Shown here: piece by piece, positions 25,920-38,905 of the stretch | Layout of the letters: every line of letters begins with the position of its first letter | How positions within the stretch are numbered: the first letter of the stretch is position 1 | Assembly (NCBI GenBank): GCA_016758965.1 | Contig: JAEPRB010000145.1 | Span: 39,497 to 103,496 of the forward strand | Reading direction: 5' to 3' | DNA: 64,000 nucleotides | From: Circinella minor | Lineage: Eukaryota > Mucoromycota > Mucoromycetes > Mucorales > Lichtheimiaceae | Position numbers and translations under genes: made by a program | The notes under the pieces: model-generated | Told to the model about the DNA's origin: nothing | Databases searched by the model: none | Seen by the model: the letters and a program-made list of their open reading frames with translations, nothing else

Positions 25920-28900
25920 GGTCAACTGTTTATTATATGTATGAAGAGAAAGAAAAAAGCAGAGAGAAAAAAAAAAGGCTGCCTTTATAACACAACCACA
26001 CAGTTCAAAAAGAAAAACGAAGAGAAGAGAAAAGGGATGGGAAGAAAATATATAAAAAAAAAAAAAATATGGTGTAGTAGAAAAAAAAAAGAAGAGAAAG
26101 AGAGAAAAAAAAGAAATTTAATGTATGGTATATATGTTATGTTCAAAAAGAAATAGGTTATTAAATGGGGTCCAGATTATATATACAGAGAATGGAAGAT
26201 TTTTTGCAAGCTTAACCAAAATGGTAAACCAAGGGAAACTGTAATAAGTTTTTTTTTTGTCAAAACGAGCGTCCTCTTCCACTTTTTTTTTTGGGGGGAG
26301 TGTGGTATTATTTACCTATTTATTTATTTATTTTTGAAAAAGTGTGTAACAAAAGGGAGGTGAAAGGGACTTGAAGAAAGAAAAAAAAAATATTATAACA
26401 GAAAAAAAAAATTTTGTTCGTTACGCGATTAAAGTTTTTCGATTTAAATGCAAACTTATTTAAAAAACCGAAATGGAATTCCGTTTTTCATTATTAATAA
26501 CTTCTTTGATTAAAAAAAAGTTTTCTTTTAATATTTTTATGTAATATTCTATCTTTTTTTTTATTTTTATTTGGGAGGCGAAAACAAAATAATCATCGAT
26601 CAAAATATAATATTATAATCGTATGGTTTGTGTATGTGTGTTAGTAATGTTGTTGAACAACAAAGAAATATATATGTCGCATTAACCATATATGGCTTGC
26701 TTTTGTTTAACCTATTTGCATATCTCGCGAGCACAACTTCAATAACTACTGATTTTTTTTTATTACTTTGTTGATAATCCGCTTATTGACCATGGTCCCT
26801 GGTTTAAATTGATTCACAATTTAAAAAAAAATTGTACGTATGTAAAAATATGAATGTTTATTGTTTCCACTCTATTATTAAAGGCTGTGACGTCACTCCT
26901 TTGGGGATTTTTATACTTGATGTTATGATCCGATCGGTGATAAATCCATAGAAAAAAAAAAGGGAGGGAATTGCTCAGTTACACAATAGAGTCACAAGAG
27001 TATCTATTTTGTCATGGTAATAAATTATCAGTGTTATTGTAAGAAAATATGTGTAAACAATGCCAAGGCAAAATGTCAAAATGTTGGACATTAAAACGGA
27101 TAGTTCGTCCGAGGCACAAACACTTTTTTCATCATATGCTGTAATATTACTTGCTTACTGCTGTTGTTACTGTAACAAAAGAAAAAGAGGTCTATGCTTT
27201 TTATAATATCTGATAATAACAGCAGATCTATTTACAAAGCGAATCTATACAGAATTTAGTTAAAATTTATTATCGGAATTAGTTTAAAAATACATAGTTA
27301 AAGATGCTTTATACAAGTACGATTTTTAGTCCCAGTTAGTCCCTTATCTTTCTTTTATCGTTGTCTCAGGTTAGTTATATTAAAGAGGAGAAGAGTAACT
27401 TTTTTATAATTAGAAGAAAAGATGTACATAATAAAGTACTATATCTTATGCTGAGCATTGTGTGGAGAAAACAGTGAGAAATTGTGCGTCGTGCCATTAA
27501 AGATGTATATGTTAATGTGTGTGTGTCTTTTTAGTTTGTGTCAGTTTGGAAAACAAATATAAATACAAATAAACAAATAGTAAATAAAAAAAATTACTTG
27601 TCGACTATAACTTTGTTTCATTACCGCACTCATAAAGTGCTTATTAAACTCACCTGGCTTTTTTTGCGGTATACATTTCAAATATATAATTAGTATTAAT
27701 AGCACTGTAAGTTGAAAGGGTCCAATAGAAGAAGGGGTCAACTTTTTTTTTAAATGCATTCATTTTTTAAAGTTATTAGACTACTTATGGAAAAAACATT
27801 TTAAAAAGAACGACCACTATAATATTATGACGAGAAATTGGCGCATTTCCTGTAACTGTTTATATCCAGTACTTTCTCACATGTAAGCCAAATATTTGAT
27901 TCTTTTAACAAAGCGGGGGGGGGAGTTGTGAGAAATATTCTCATCATCCATAGTCAATTTTTTATTTATTTAATAACAATATTTGTTTCCTTCTTTTATA
28001 CTAACTTGCCCTAATTTACAACATGATGATGATGATCGTTTTTATTACTAGACAGAATATTTACATCAATGGCAAATACTTAGTAATAGCTGTTTTGATA
28101 TATACAGTTATACTTTTTTGTCGGTGATGATCAATTAAGCCGATCAACTCAAATTCTTCTCTAACAATTATAGCTTCCATCTTTCTATTCAACGTATACA
28201 GGAAAGGAGAAGTTTGTTTATAATTTTCATTTCAAACTGATACCGAAATTAAATAAAAATGACAGGGCTTTTTCTTTTCTTTATATGCACTGTATGTATA
28301 ACGATACCTGAACTTTAATGAAATTGCACTACCTGAAAAATGAAAGCTGCACTCACACTAGCATCACTGTTTTGCATTTATTATTAGATGAACAAAATAA
28401 TGCATTTACCAATACACACTCAAGTATCTTCTCTTTAATATCTTGTCTCTCTTCCTTTTCCTCCCCCCCCAAAAAAAAATACAAATATTATTAACTCTTC
28501 TGTAAAGCTCCTTCTTCACAACATTCCCCATTACTCATCCTTTATATTCAAAGAAAAATTTTGGGAGGTAGAGAATACATAGAGAGAAAAATATAAACAG
28601 CTTATTCTTATTTTAAATGCAGCATACAGCAATAACACTAATTACCAATGAAGATACCATGAAAACAAATTTCTTATAACCGATGATTTCCATGACGATT
28701 ATACTTTATTATGTAGTATAGTTTCTATGGAAATAATATGTTTACCTGTAAAAATACGTACATACGTACTCTTATTTGTGAATTTGTTATTGTTTTTCCA
28801 GTATTAGAATGTATCGAATTGACATATACTACTTGTTGACTTTGCAGAGTAAATTATTATAAAAATAAATAAACATGCTCAACATAGCTTTTTACCTAAG

Positions 28901-29128
28901 CACTTCAATTTTTTTTCCTGGCTTGATAAAGCTGTAAAGTATCATTAGCTCATTCTCATTAGCTGATTTTAAAGTAGTCAAAAAGGAAGGTACAAGCCAA
29001 AATCCAGCCAATGAAATTCAACCGTCACGCGGGTTGTCAGTTTCACCGAGTTATTTTGTCGCATAACTTTTGACAATTCTCTTACACTTACTGCTTTACG
29101 GCTTCTTTCTTTTATCAAACGAACAATA
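25920..29128. other. Long gap between two divergent genes
   Basis: 3.2 kb without a supported gene, between the divergent PHD and GRF/SNF2-like genes. The first 700 bp are A/G-rich on the plus strand (pyrimidine-rich in the direction of PHD transcription), which fits a long leader or promoter. A TGACGTCA octamer lies at 26888-26895. TACGTA palindromes occur at 28755 and 28763, and a G-rich run at about 27916-27925. The longest open frame (72 aa, 27541-27759 minus) has no motif. Confidence 0.5.
26888..26895. promoter_or_regulatory. TGACGTCA (CRE/ATF-type bZIP site)
   Basis: A perfect palindromic octamer recognised by ATF/CREB-type bZIP factors, about 970 bp upstream of the PHD gene start and 2.2 kb upstream of the GRF/SNF2-like gene. 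Whether it acts on either gene is not shown. Confidence 0.3.
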
Positions 29129-29269
29129 ATGTCAGTTGCACCAAAATGTCGTTGTGGTCGAGATAGTCTCAGTCTTGAAGTTAAAAAGGCGGGTCCTAAT
29201 AGAGGCAAATGGTTCTGGGCAGTAAGTAATTTTTTTTTTTTCTATTTTCCATAATCCTTTTTCAGGGAC

Positions 29270-29301
<32 letters not shown>

Positions 29302-30805
29302 GCAACTCATTTAACTTTTTTTTTTACTTCTTTAGTGTCCAACGAAAGCCTGTGGATATTTCAAATGGGATAATTCTGCCAGTAAATTCACAGTCCATCC
29401 AACAAATGCTTACGCACTGGATCGAGGCAATCCGCGCCTTTCTTCTTTTCATAAAGCGCCAATTGGTTACAATGTTTTACAAGAAAGTGAATTAAGCCAA
29501 AAGGAAAAGACCATAATCGAATTTCGTTTACATTCATCGACTGAAATCAGTATTCACGCAGATCACAATCCTACCTTATTACCTGCTTTACAAAAAATGG
29601 ACAATTCCAAATGGAATGACGATTTACAAAAATGGATAATACCTGCTACTTCACATGCATACGCTCGAGCTTTACAACAAATTACCGTAGCCCCTAATTT
29701 GAACATCCAAATTAAACGCCTATCGAATGCGTTGAAACAAGTTTTGTATGAAACTAGTGGACAATCCGATGTTTCAGTGGATATTGTAGAATCAGATGTA
29801 GAAGAAGCTATTTACCAGATTCGTGATACTGCACTTTGGAAAACTTTAAAACCATTCCAACGAGAAGGCGTACGATGTTGTTTGAGACGACAAGGGAGAT
29901 TGCTATTAGCGGATGATATGGGAAAAAAACTTCAAGCACTTGTATTTTCGCTAGTATATCAACATGCCTGGCCAGTATTGATTATTTGTCCAAAAGAAAC
30001 ACAACAAGAATGGTTTGATTTGGTTGTTAAATGGTTGCCAGTTGAAAAAGAAGATGTCCATATTTCTACAAATAAAACAAATATTTTGGGAAAGACAAGA
30101 AAACGAAAAACCACTCATAAAGGTCTTTATGTAAAAACGCAAACGAAGAATGACAGAAACAAGAAAAGTAAATATAACAATACTCGATCTGATAGTGACG
30201 ATGACGATGATGATAGTGACGATGAAGCACAAGACGTGTATGAATATGGTCAAGAAGATGAAGACGAAGGCGTTTCATTATTTTCACCACACAAATTTCA
30301 TATTATTAGTAATGAATTGACAAACAGATTTTCAAAAGAGTTATTAGAGCGTCATTTCCGCGTTGTGATCTGTGACTCAAGTGAAGAATACCTAAAGTTC
30401 CGTCCCGTAAGTCTTTCTTTTTCCATTTATATATACATATAGCTGAAAAAATGATAATAGAATGTTGATCAAGAAAGCTAATTATGAGAATTACTATCAT
30501 AGAGAGCACGAGCTCAAAAAGACTTTATACCCGTATTACAAAATTGTGAACGATTATTATTACTCAGTAACGAATTTGATCTCACTAAGCCCCTTGCACT
30601 ATATACACAATTGAGTGTTCTTCGTCGTGATCTATTCTCTGATTTCAGACGATATGGACAACATTATTGTAATGCAGTTCAAAATGTCTTTGGCTGGGAT
30701 TATGGAGGTACAAGTAATCAAGTCGAACTTCAATATATTGTGGATAATGTGATTTTGTTGAAACGAACAAAGGAAGATATTCAAGATCAACTACCATTAA
30801 ACTAA
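29129..30805 (+). CDS. GRF zinc-finger plus degenerate SMARCAL1-like SNF2 lobe, C-terminal lobe absent
   Basis: Exons 29129-29221, 29336-30406 and 30503-30805 give 488 aa. Residues 1-45 form a GRF zinc finger (CRCG near the N-terminus, GPNRGKWFWACP, then CGYFKW), a DNA-binding module. From about residue 195 the protein aligns with the first motor lobe of SMARCAL1/ZRANB3-type annealing helicases: FQREGVRCCLRRQGRLLLAD, then the block LALYTQLSVLRRDLF and WDYGGTSNQVEL, ending at LLKRTKEDIQDQLPLN. The Walker A loop, normally GLGKT, is reduced to DMGKKLQ near 223 with two residues missing. The DEAH-type Walker B box reads CDSSEE near 377, and the SGTP motif reads SNEF near 409. The second lobe is absent, and only 416 bp separate the stop from the next gene. 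An acidic Asp/Ser insert lies near 300-320. It probably binds DNA but cannot hydrolyse ATP; this is an inference from the missing motifs. Confidence 0.85.
29270..29300. repeat. Poly-A tract in the first intron
   Basis: About 30 consecutive adenines inside the intron between the two halves of the GRF finger; likely variable in length and prone to sequencing error. Confidence 0.8.
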
Positions 30806-31221
30806 ACCCATAAATAACAATTATAAGCGCGTGTAGCCAAATGGATGCACTTTTAATTCTTCCTTACCACACTTTGCTCCTTATATTCATCCGAACTCGA
30901 CGAGAGTAACAAAAATAACTATGTGTATCCGATAGATATACCTCCAATTTGTCTCTCAATCTTACTTTGCTTATCGTATAACATTTCTGTATATAAATAA
31001 AAAAAATAAACAGGTCTACATCTTTTTTCCCTTTAATTCTATAAGCTTTATGGTTGTATAAACACTCTTAATCTTGCTCCGCCTTTTTTTCCTTTAAGAT
31101 TTAAAAAAGTGTTATAAATTGATATAATATATCTTTTATAAAATAAAAGAGCGGATTTGATAGATAAATAAATTAATAAATGAAGAGAAAATAAAAATAA
31201 AAAGCTACAAGAAGAAAAAGA
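30806..31221. other. Spacer between the SNF2-like and chitinase genes
   Basis: Converging 3' ends. No reading frame resembling a helicase C-terminal lobe is present, which matters for the truncated SNF2-like gene. AT-rich, otherwise featureless. Confidence 0.6.
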
Positions 31222-33471
31222 TTACATTATAGGGTAATCACAATAGATGCTATTGTTAATACTGTCATAACAAACTAATCCAGCTGAACAACCACGAGTG
31301 ACCCATGCGTTTGTATTACAAGTAACCCATTCAGCGGATACGCCACTTTGAACACAACGATGTTCACCACTTGTAATACAGACATCTCCAGTTTCATAAG
31401 AATGTACAGAACCTTCTGCATGATTGGAAGGTGTTGAAGAAGCAACAGGTTGTGTAGCGCTACTGAAATTACTGTTATCTTCTACGTTAGCTACAGAACT
31501 ACTTTTAGGTAGACTTGATGAGAGCGCAATGGAAGATTGGTGTTGCTTTATTGCAGAGGAAGAAGGTGCTGCCATATAAGATGATAAAGCAGGAGCTGCA
31601 GATGACGATGCTTCTTTTTGTTGTTCCGCGGAATTCTCATCAAGAGGACATGTTGATGGAGCATCAGCATGGATACCGTTGGCGACACGAAGTAATTCAC
31701 CATTATCTTGATGTAAATCCCTAAATAAATGTAACAAACAGAGAAGAAAGATTGTTAATATATAAGATATGATAAAATGATTAGCATTTATATACTTACC
31801 AAACCATGACACCAGCAAGATCTTCACATAAAGCATGATCAATCTTGATTTGAAGAGATTGAGGATCATCATACGAAATATAAATATTACTTTGGGGATT
31901 AAATAACCAAGGTGTCTTGGCATAATCATCCCAATAACGATTCCATCCTTGACCAGTAGTAACCATATCATCGCTAATAAGACCTTCAGATCTCAAGTTA
32001 CTCCATTTCCAGACGCCTGAGGTACCTGAAATATCAGCACCACAATAGGGATCACTCCAATAGGCATCATCAGAATCACCTTTAGGTGCACCGATTTTGG
32101 CTGTTTGATATTGTGAAGTTGGGTCTAATGTCATATCAACTTCAGTCAGCATCGATCGACCATAGAATGCAAGACCAGCAGTAATCTTTTCCGCAGGGAA
32201 GCCTGCTTGTTTCCATTGACGAATGCCTATATCATAGAGGAAGGGTTAGATTTATGAGATTTATGAAGGGATATGTGTACGAATATGCTTTTTTATATAG
32301 TAAAAGAAAGAAAAAGTGAGAACGTACTTTTAACAAATGAGTAGCTGGCGCCTTTATTTTCTTCATGTTGGAAGGGCGCATTAGGGCCGGTTTCACTTGC
32401 CCACGCACCATTGATATCTGTATTTTAGTATAGATATTTCATTAATTAGAATGATAAAATGATGATTATTGTTCTTTTTTTTTACTTTACAAATCAAGCT
32501 TAAAACTATAAAAGGTCATCATTTTTACCATAAGTCATCAAGTTGATATGGTCAACAACAGGAACGTAACCACTAACATCTTTCATAGGAGTACCATCTG
32601 AACCCACAAACGGATCTACATGAACAGCCATGGATATTTCTTTGTAATTGTCAGGGAAATTTTCATCGAGTGCTTGACGAAGTTCTTGAAGCAATAGTAT
32701 GAAATTTTCTGAATCGTTGGGTGCAATTTCATTACAACCTGCACCCTGGCGAGCTGGATATTCCCAATCTATAAAATATATGAACCGATCCAACAAAAAA
32801 AAAAAAACATAGTCAATTTATTGGCTGTGAAATAAACCAGAATTTTGTAGGTATAGGTGTTCCATCATATATAACAAAATAATATATATTTTTTACCCAA
32901 ATCAACACCGTCAATTCCGTAAGTGTTGATAAAATTCAAATTCCAATCAATAAATGCTTTACGAGATTCAGGAGAAGCAACCATGGGGCTAAAACGTTTT
33001 GAACCAGTCCATCCACCAATTGAAAGTAAAATTTTCGTGCCTGCTTGATGAGCTAAATCAACAATTTTTGGTAGATAATTTTCAACTGCCCAGTCATCTG
33101 GGAATGAAGGCAAGTTATCTTCATTGTTCAAAATTGAAAAGGCTGTATATTATATACTGTATTAGTTACTGGTCTTTTCTTTTCTTTTTGCTTTCGTAAT
33201 AGACATAACTTTATAATAAGTATGAAAATTTCATATATACCATAATTAATATGTGTGTATTCGCTATAAGGTATTTGTTCTACTGGATAGTTTGCGTAAA
33301 GCCAATTTGGGAAATAACTATTATATACGTAGAGAAAAAAAAATGTATAAATTTTCTTGAATATTCATGTTCTAAAAGGAGAGATATATACCCAATTAAC
33401 ATTCGTTTGGCTGAAACACTAGTTGCCAACGCGACAACTAACAGTGTTATCAACTTGGATACAACTGTCAT
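31222..33471 (-). CDS. Secreted GH18 chitinase with C-terminal CBM19
   Basis: Predicted endochitinase cutting beta-1,4-linked N-acetylglucosamine, for wall remodelling or feeding. Exons in coding order: 33471-33392, 33317-33241, 33142-32897, 32768-32529, 32417-32328, 32226-31800, 31720-31222; 552 aa. A signal peptide (VSKLITLLVVALATSVSA) precedes the mature start at KRMLIGY. The substrate-binding SIGGW motif and the catalytic DGVDLDWE (about residues 130-137, the final Glu being the proton donor) are intact, the latter rebuilt across an intron. LMTYD and the late MVWDLHQDN strand complete the barrel. A Ser/Ala-rich linker, presumably O-glycosylated, leads to a cysteine-rich CBM19-type chitin-binding module (about 495-552, six cysteines). 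No GPI signal is visible. Confidence 0.95.
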
Positions 33472-33866
33472 AGTGATAAAAAAAATGAAAAAAAAGTCGT
33501 ATACGTTGTAGAAACTTTGATGTGTTTTTTTTTTATATTGTTTTTATATATGACGCAAGTTGAAGTGGCGGTAAGTGTTGTTGGTATGTCAGTGAAATTT
33601 AGAATAATACACAATAAAATAGGAAGGGTTAGAATTGTTGGGGAATGCGATGAATAATAATAGTAATAAAAATACGTAATAATAGTAATAATGGATAATA
33701 ATAGTAAACTATATTTTTCTCTTTTTTTTTTTAATCATGTACAAAATAGGTATGTAAAGGATAATGATGACGATTATTATTATTATTATCCATACTGATC
33801 TTTCCTTTCGAGCTACAGAATCGTAAACTTTATCTTTTCATTGTTGATTGTTGTAATTTGGTTTAA
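33472..33866. other. Spacer between the chitinase and RTC5 genes
   Basis: Chitinase promoter and RTC5 3' flank. AT-rich with ATA-rich and (TTA)n stretches (33651-33791); no gene is seen. Confidence 0.5.
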
Positions 33867-35763
33867 TTATCGTTCCTGACGATTGTCATCATCAATAATA
33901 CCAGCCATACGTAAAAGTTCACGATCTACTTGATTACCATCTGCTTGACGAAACTGTAATCCAGCACGTCGAAGTGCCTCCTTTTTCTCAAAGTCCCATT
34001 CCCGCTCCTGAACACGTCTTGCCTTTTCACTACCTAATCCGAACACTTCAATATTAATGGTTTCAAACTTGGTATGAAAACTTGTTTGAGTCGGATTTTC
34101 AAAAGTAGGTAATGGAGGATAACGTTCTTGAGCATAAACACCTTGTTGTAGTGTATTATCCAACATGAGCAAAAACTGCGATCGCACATCCAAACCATGC
34201 TCTTGTTGAAATGTCTTTTTGGGTGGTATAGAAGATTTGGATGTACCGCCGAATGCCATACCAAAGTCGTCGTGATAATATACATATTGGTTGTTACGTC
34301 CAGAGGCACGATAAACCTGGAACGTTGGCCATAGTTCAAACACAAAACATTCATTACTACCCCAATAAAATTTGGACGATTGTTTCCATGGTTCAGAAAT
34401 GTAAACACCGAATACAACTGTTTTGTGATCTTTGATTTCTTCAGCTTGGATCATTAATAAGGTAGGACCAGGATAACGAAAGACATTACGTTCGAATCGA
34501 TTCATGGCAAACCCATCTTCATTGGCTGAATAAAGTCTTGGCCATTGTTTCACACGCCGAGCAACATCGGGTAAAAACCAACACAACATAGCACAGTAAG
34601 GTATTGTAAGAATATCCGATGTGTCAGGTAAGGAAACACTATCTTCTGGAAGAATAATATCAGAAACAGTGGTGACGGAAGATTGACCACTCAAAGCAAA
34701 TTTTCCATAGATAAAACACTGAATTGTTTTAAACAAGTAAGGTGCATTACGTCGTTTCCATGCAAAGAATTGAGGTTGCGATATTTGACTATCTTTAGTG
34801 GGTTGTATACTATTGACCACAGTACGTGCCATTTGTTCCAAACACTTTATATTATTCACATTCTCCTCTTCTTGTTCTTGTTTTTCAAGTTCAACAATAT
34901 ACAAAATCAATGTAAACAAATTGATCACGTCGTGACATAACATCATGGCTGAATCACTATCATCATTATCCTCTTGGTCAGTATTTTTTGATATATCTTG
35001 GGTGAAATCTAAATCATCAAAGCTAACGCCTAGATCGGCGAGTGAGAGTCCTTTTGATTTTCTGGTATTGCCACCACCACCACCGTCGTCATCACTATTA
35101 TCATCGTTTGTTTGTTGAATTTCGTTAGGTTGATGTTCCTCATCATCGTCTTGTTGAATCGATAATGTTTTTGTGGATGAGTGAATACTGGCTAAGGATT
35201 CAAAAAACATATCCTCAAATAATGAATCTGGACTATCTTCATCATCCATTTTTCCAGTCAATAAAACAAAGGCTGTAAGAAAGGCATCAAAAGTCAAAGG
35301 AACAGCTGATGAACAGTTTGGATATGAACCGAGATATGAAAATGACTTGAATAATAAGATACCTCCTTGTTCAACTGAAGGTGGTAAATTCAAATGCTCC
35401 TAATAATTTTTTTTTTTCACTTTCTTATTTTAGTTCTCCTTTTCCTTTACTTCATCGTTTTTTTTTTTTTTTTTTTTTTTTACAAACCAAAAACTTTTTA
35501 GCTTCAATGCATTCAAAATGATCAGGATATTCTGTTTTAAGTTCGTCAAAAACTTGATGAAGAGAATAATGTTCAATACGTTTTAATTTGCGCTTGAATT
35601 TTAATAAAGTCGCGTTGGAACGTTCACCTAATGAAGAACATTCTGTTGTACTTTGTTTTCCAAGGGATAATGTACTGGTGTTTTCGACTTTTAAATTTTG
35701 ATTATTACTATTGTTGTTTTTGTCACTGTTTTCATTTCCTGATTTTGAGTGTTGTTGTCCCAT
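33867..35763 (-). CDS. RTC5: Rtc5-like TLDc-domain protein
   Basis: Rtc5 is a TLDc protein acting on the vacuolar V-ATPase in yeast, named from a telomere-capping screen. Exons 35763-35488 and 35399-33867 give 602 aa (yeast Rtc5 567 aa). The start MGQQHSKS fits N-myristoylation at Gly2, known for this family. The TLDc domain is at about residues 380-545, with NRFERNVFRYPGPTLLMIQA, VFGVYISEPWK, FELWPTFQVYRASG and FGLGSEKARR. An acidic Asp/Glu-rich stretch with GGGGG lies near 150-200. The single intron uses a GTTTGT donor: this is the only choice that keeps frame into the next exon (KKFL then EHLNLPP). A canonical GTAAAA four bases further would break the frame. Confidence 0.92.
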
Positions 35764-38700
35764 GTTTATATCATTTTGGAAAATAAAAGAAGAAAAAGAA
35801 AAAGAAAAAGAAGGATGAAGTGGGTAAAGAGGGGGGTGGGGGCGGAAGAGGAAAGGAAAACGTAATGCAATTTTTTTAAAGCAAATTCACACCTGCAAAA
35901 ACTTCTTTAAATGTGTTTCAGAGATTTAATCAAGCATGAATTTTTTTTCTTTCAATATGATATGATATGATATATGAAATTTTGATAAATTATTATGACA
36001 GTTATTGTCTCATAAGCTGATACTATATATAATACGTATGACAGGTGAAGTGACCAAGTAATTAATATACATTTCTTTTATTGGGAAAGATTTCTATAAT
36101 AGGATCATGAAGGAAGCATGAACCACGGATGTACAAAGACCTTCACAAAAATAATCCATTTATACATGGCTTTCCAAGTAGGTTGATTCATATACATGTG
36201 ATGTTTTCCTGTAACCATATATATATATATATATACAGATAGTAAATGTAAAATCGTATTATCGAGAATATATTATACATACTGCCATCTGTATCCTATA
36301 CATAATTATAGGATAAGATCCTTTGAGCAATATGATAACTTCATGTCTTGTTTTGTTTTTATCACTTTCAATATAAGAAACTATCAAACTCTGTTAATAA
36401 AATTACTGTGTTTTCCCTGCCTATTGATTATCACATCATCACTAAGACATTTTATCACAACACTTTTATAACATAAAGTGAACAATACATAGAACTGATG
36501 GTTTTATTTCTGCTATCTGTGTAATGACCATTCTAATATGGATGCAATACCTTAGCATTTTTACTGCTGTGAACATTTTTATTATTGATTAATTGACTGG
36601 TAATGATTGTGATGAAACTGGGAAATTGTTATTGTTAGTAACATTGCCAAGGCAGTACGTGAACCGTTTGTTTTAATCTTATGAAAAGTACTCATCGTTC
36701 TCATACGTATTTTTAAGGTTTTCTTGATACCAAGGAAAATGAGGTAAATGAATACATTAGACATATTCTTCAACAAAGTACGTATCTATTTTTAAAAAAA
36801 AGAAATTATGAGTACGTAGTCAGTTGTAATTCCAATGAATTTGAATGAATTAAAAAAAGGTTTAGGTTTTTTTTTATAACTAGGACCATATGTAAACGAT
36901 TTTTATACACATGAGTAATTTAATAATGTTTTCCTTTAAATTCTGTATATATAATATTTCATCATTTTGAAGATAAGAGGCACAGAAAGCAAAAAAAAAG
37001 GGGGTGGAGTGACCCCTTCATCCCTCTATCTTTGCACAGATATACTATCCTCATCATTTTTTTGCCACCCATAATACCTGTACCCCAAATGTATACCCCT
37101 TGTTTTTAACTAAACAGAAACTACTGTACGTAGATCGTCATGACAATGAAATGTCACGAGTTGAAATAGATTCTTATGAAATTATTTTCAATATATTTAA
37201 AGCTTTTTATTATTATTAGCTATTATTATTAACACTGTTATTATTTTAGGCACTGTAAAAAATATTTGATTGTTTTTTTTTCCATACGTAGTTTGCCTTT
37301 TTTTTTTTTTTTTTTTTACCAAAATACGTATAAATATGGCTTCCATTAATATTATGATGGTTACGACTATAATGTACCTATACGTTTACTATTATGGTAC
37401 CCACGTAAGACTTAACGGATCTCCATTTATTAGAATATGTAATGATTTTAGTGTGATTAAAATGAGAAAAACGATATGTTTGTACGTATTTTTATATTGT
37501 TATTGACATCATGCAGTGCAATGTTTATTTTGATGTGATTTTTTTAGGTGTTTCAATGTGATTAGATATTATAATCCCAGGTACGAGAATAAACAATAAA
37601 GAACCATGTTCAATAATGACAGTTTCTTATTTATTTACGTACACAAACAAAACTCTTTTTCTACATTCCATTTATTTTTTTCAAATGAGGGAAATTATTA
37701 TGTATATAGATATACGTCCTGACTAGATTCAGTATTGATAAATTTTCTTCTCTTTTTTATTGTCGTCATTATAAGTAACAACAATATAACTATTAGTTGT
37801 AACAATGTAGAAAGTAGTAGTACTTGTGCGTATAGTAAAGCTAGTTAGTATATAACATCGCTTGTTAAATCATAGTCTTTTTTTTTTATATGCTACGTAC
37901 GTGACACTCCCTCATTTACATTTTCGAATAAGAATACATTCAATTTAGCAATCAGTAACAATAATAAACCTCCTTTTATTTTTATATATATTTATTTCAG
38001 TTTTAAAGCAATTTGTATAATAATACGTGTTGAAAAAAAAATTGCTAGATGACTCAGGAAAAAAAGGAAAAACGTTTCATGATTATGATGCAATAAATGC
38101 TATTATAAATCTATTTGCCGACTTTTTTTTTTTTTTTTTTTTTTTTGGTCTCTTTTCGATTATGTTACACAATCCAACAAACATCGGCTTTGTAAATGTG
38201 CCATGTTTTTATAGAATGTTAAATTGGGAAAACAAGGAATGGAAACCGGCAGAACCGGACCGAAAACGGATCTACTACATTCATTCTTTATTTTATCTTT
38301 TTGTACTTTTTCTTTCAAAAAACAAAAGAAGAGAACGTGTTTCTGTTATTCAGTAAAGAATAATAATGACATTAATATACTAAAAAATGAGAATGACAAT
38401 GATAATGATGGGGAGTTGTAATTTGTATACATCATTCTATTGCTATATAAGGCATTGTATAAATAGAAGTACAGTAAAATTTATTAGACTACATTTATAC
38501 GTAATTGATGTCATTGTGAAGTATAAAAATAATAAAACATTAATGCATTACGAGCAAATATTTAATTTTCTTATAAAAGTTTGTAGATGAAATTATAAAA
38601 AAGCTTATATAAAATAAAGTCGAAAACTGTTATTGATAATAATACACAAGACTCATAAATATTTATAATAATTTTGGTCTTACCAGTGGTCATAGTTATA

Positions 38701-38905
38701 TTATTATTTTTTTGTCATGTATATCATATGATCACGATATCTCTGTGTCTGTATCCTTCTTAGTCGGAAGGACGTTCTTCTCTCGTCATTAGCACTGCGT
38801 ATATCATTCTATCCTTAATTCCCTTAAATAGTTATCTTTTTTTTTTGTCTTGTCTTTTCTTTTCTTTTCTTTTCCTGTTTTTTTTTTATTCACTATTTTA
38901 ACTAA
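35764..38905. other. Long gap between the divergent RTC5 and DUF1206-like genes
   Basis: 3.1 kb with no supported gene. It contains poly-T runs (about 37299-37317 and 38122-38146), an (AT)n run near 36220-36234, TACGTA palindromes (for example 37894) and short open frames with no recognisable motif. One of these, at 38027-38356, is mostly poly-Phe from the T-tract. Confidence 0.5.

Noticed and set aside
38027..38356. A 109-residue frame before the DUF1206-like gene
   Set aside because: Much of it is poly-Phe from a T-tract; the remainder shows no family motif and no splice partner.
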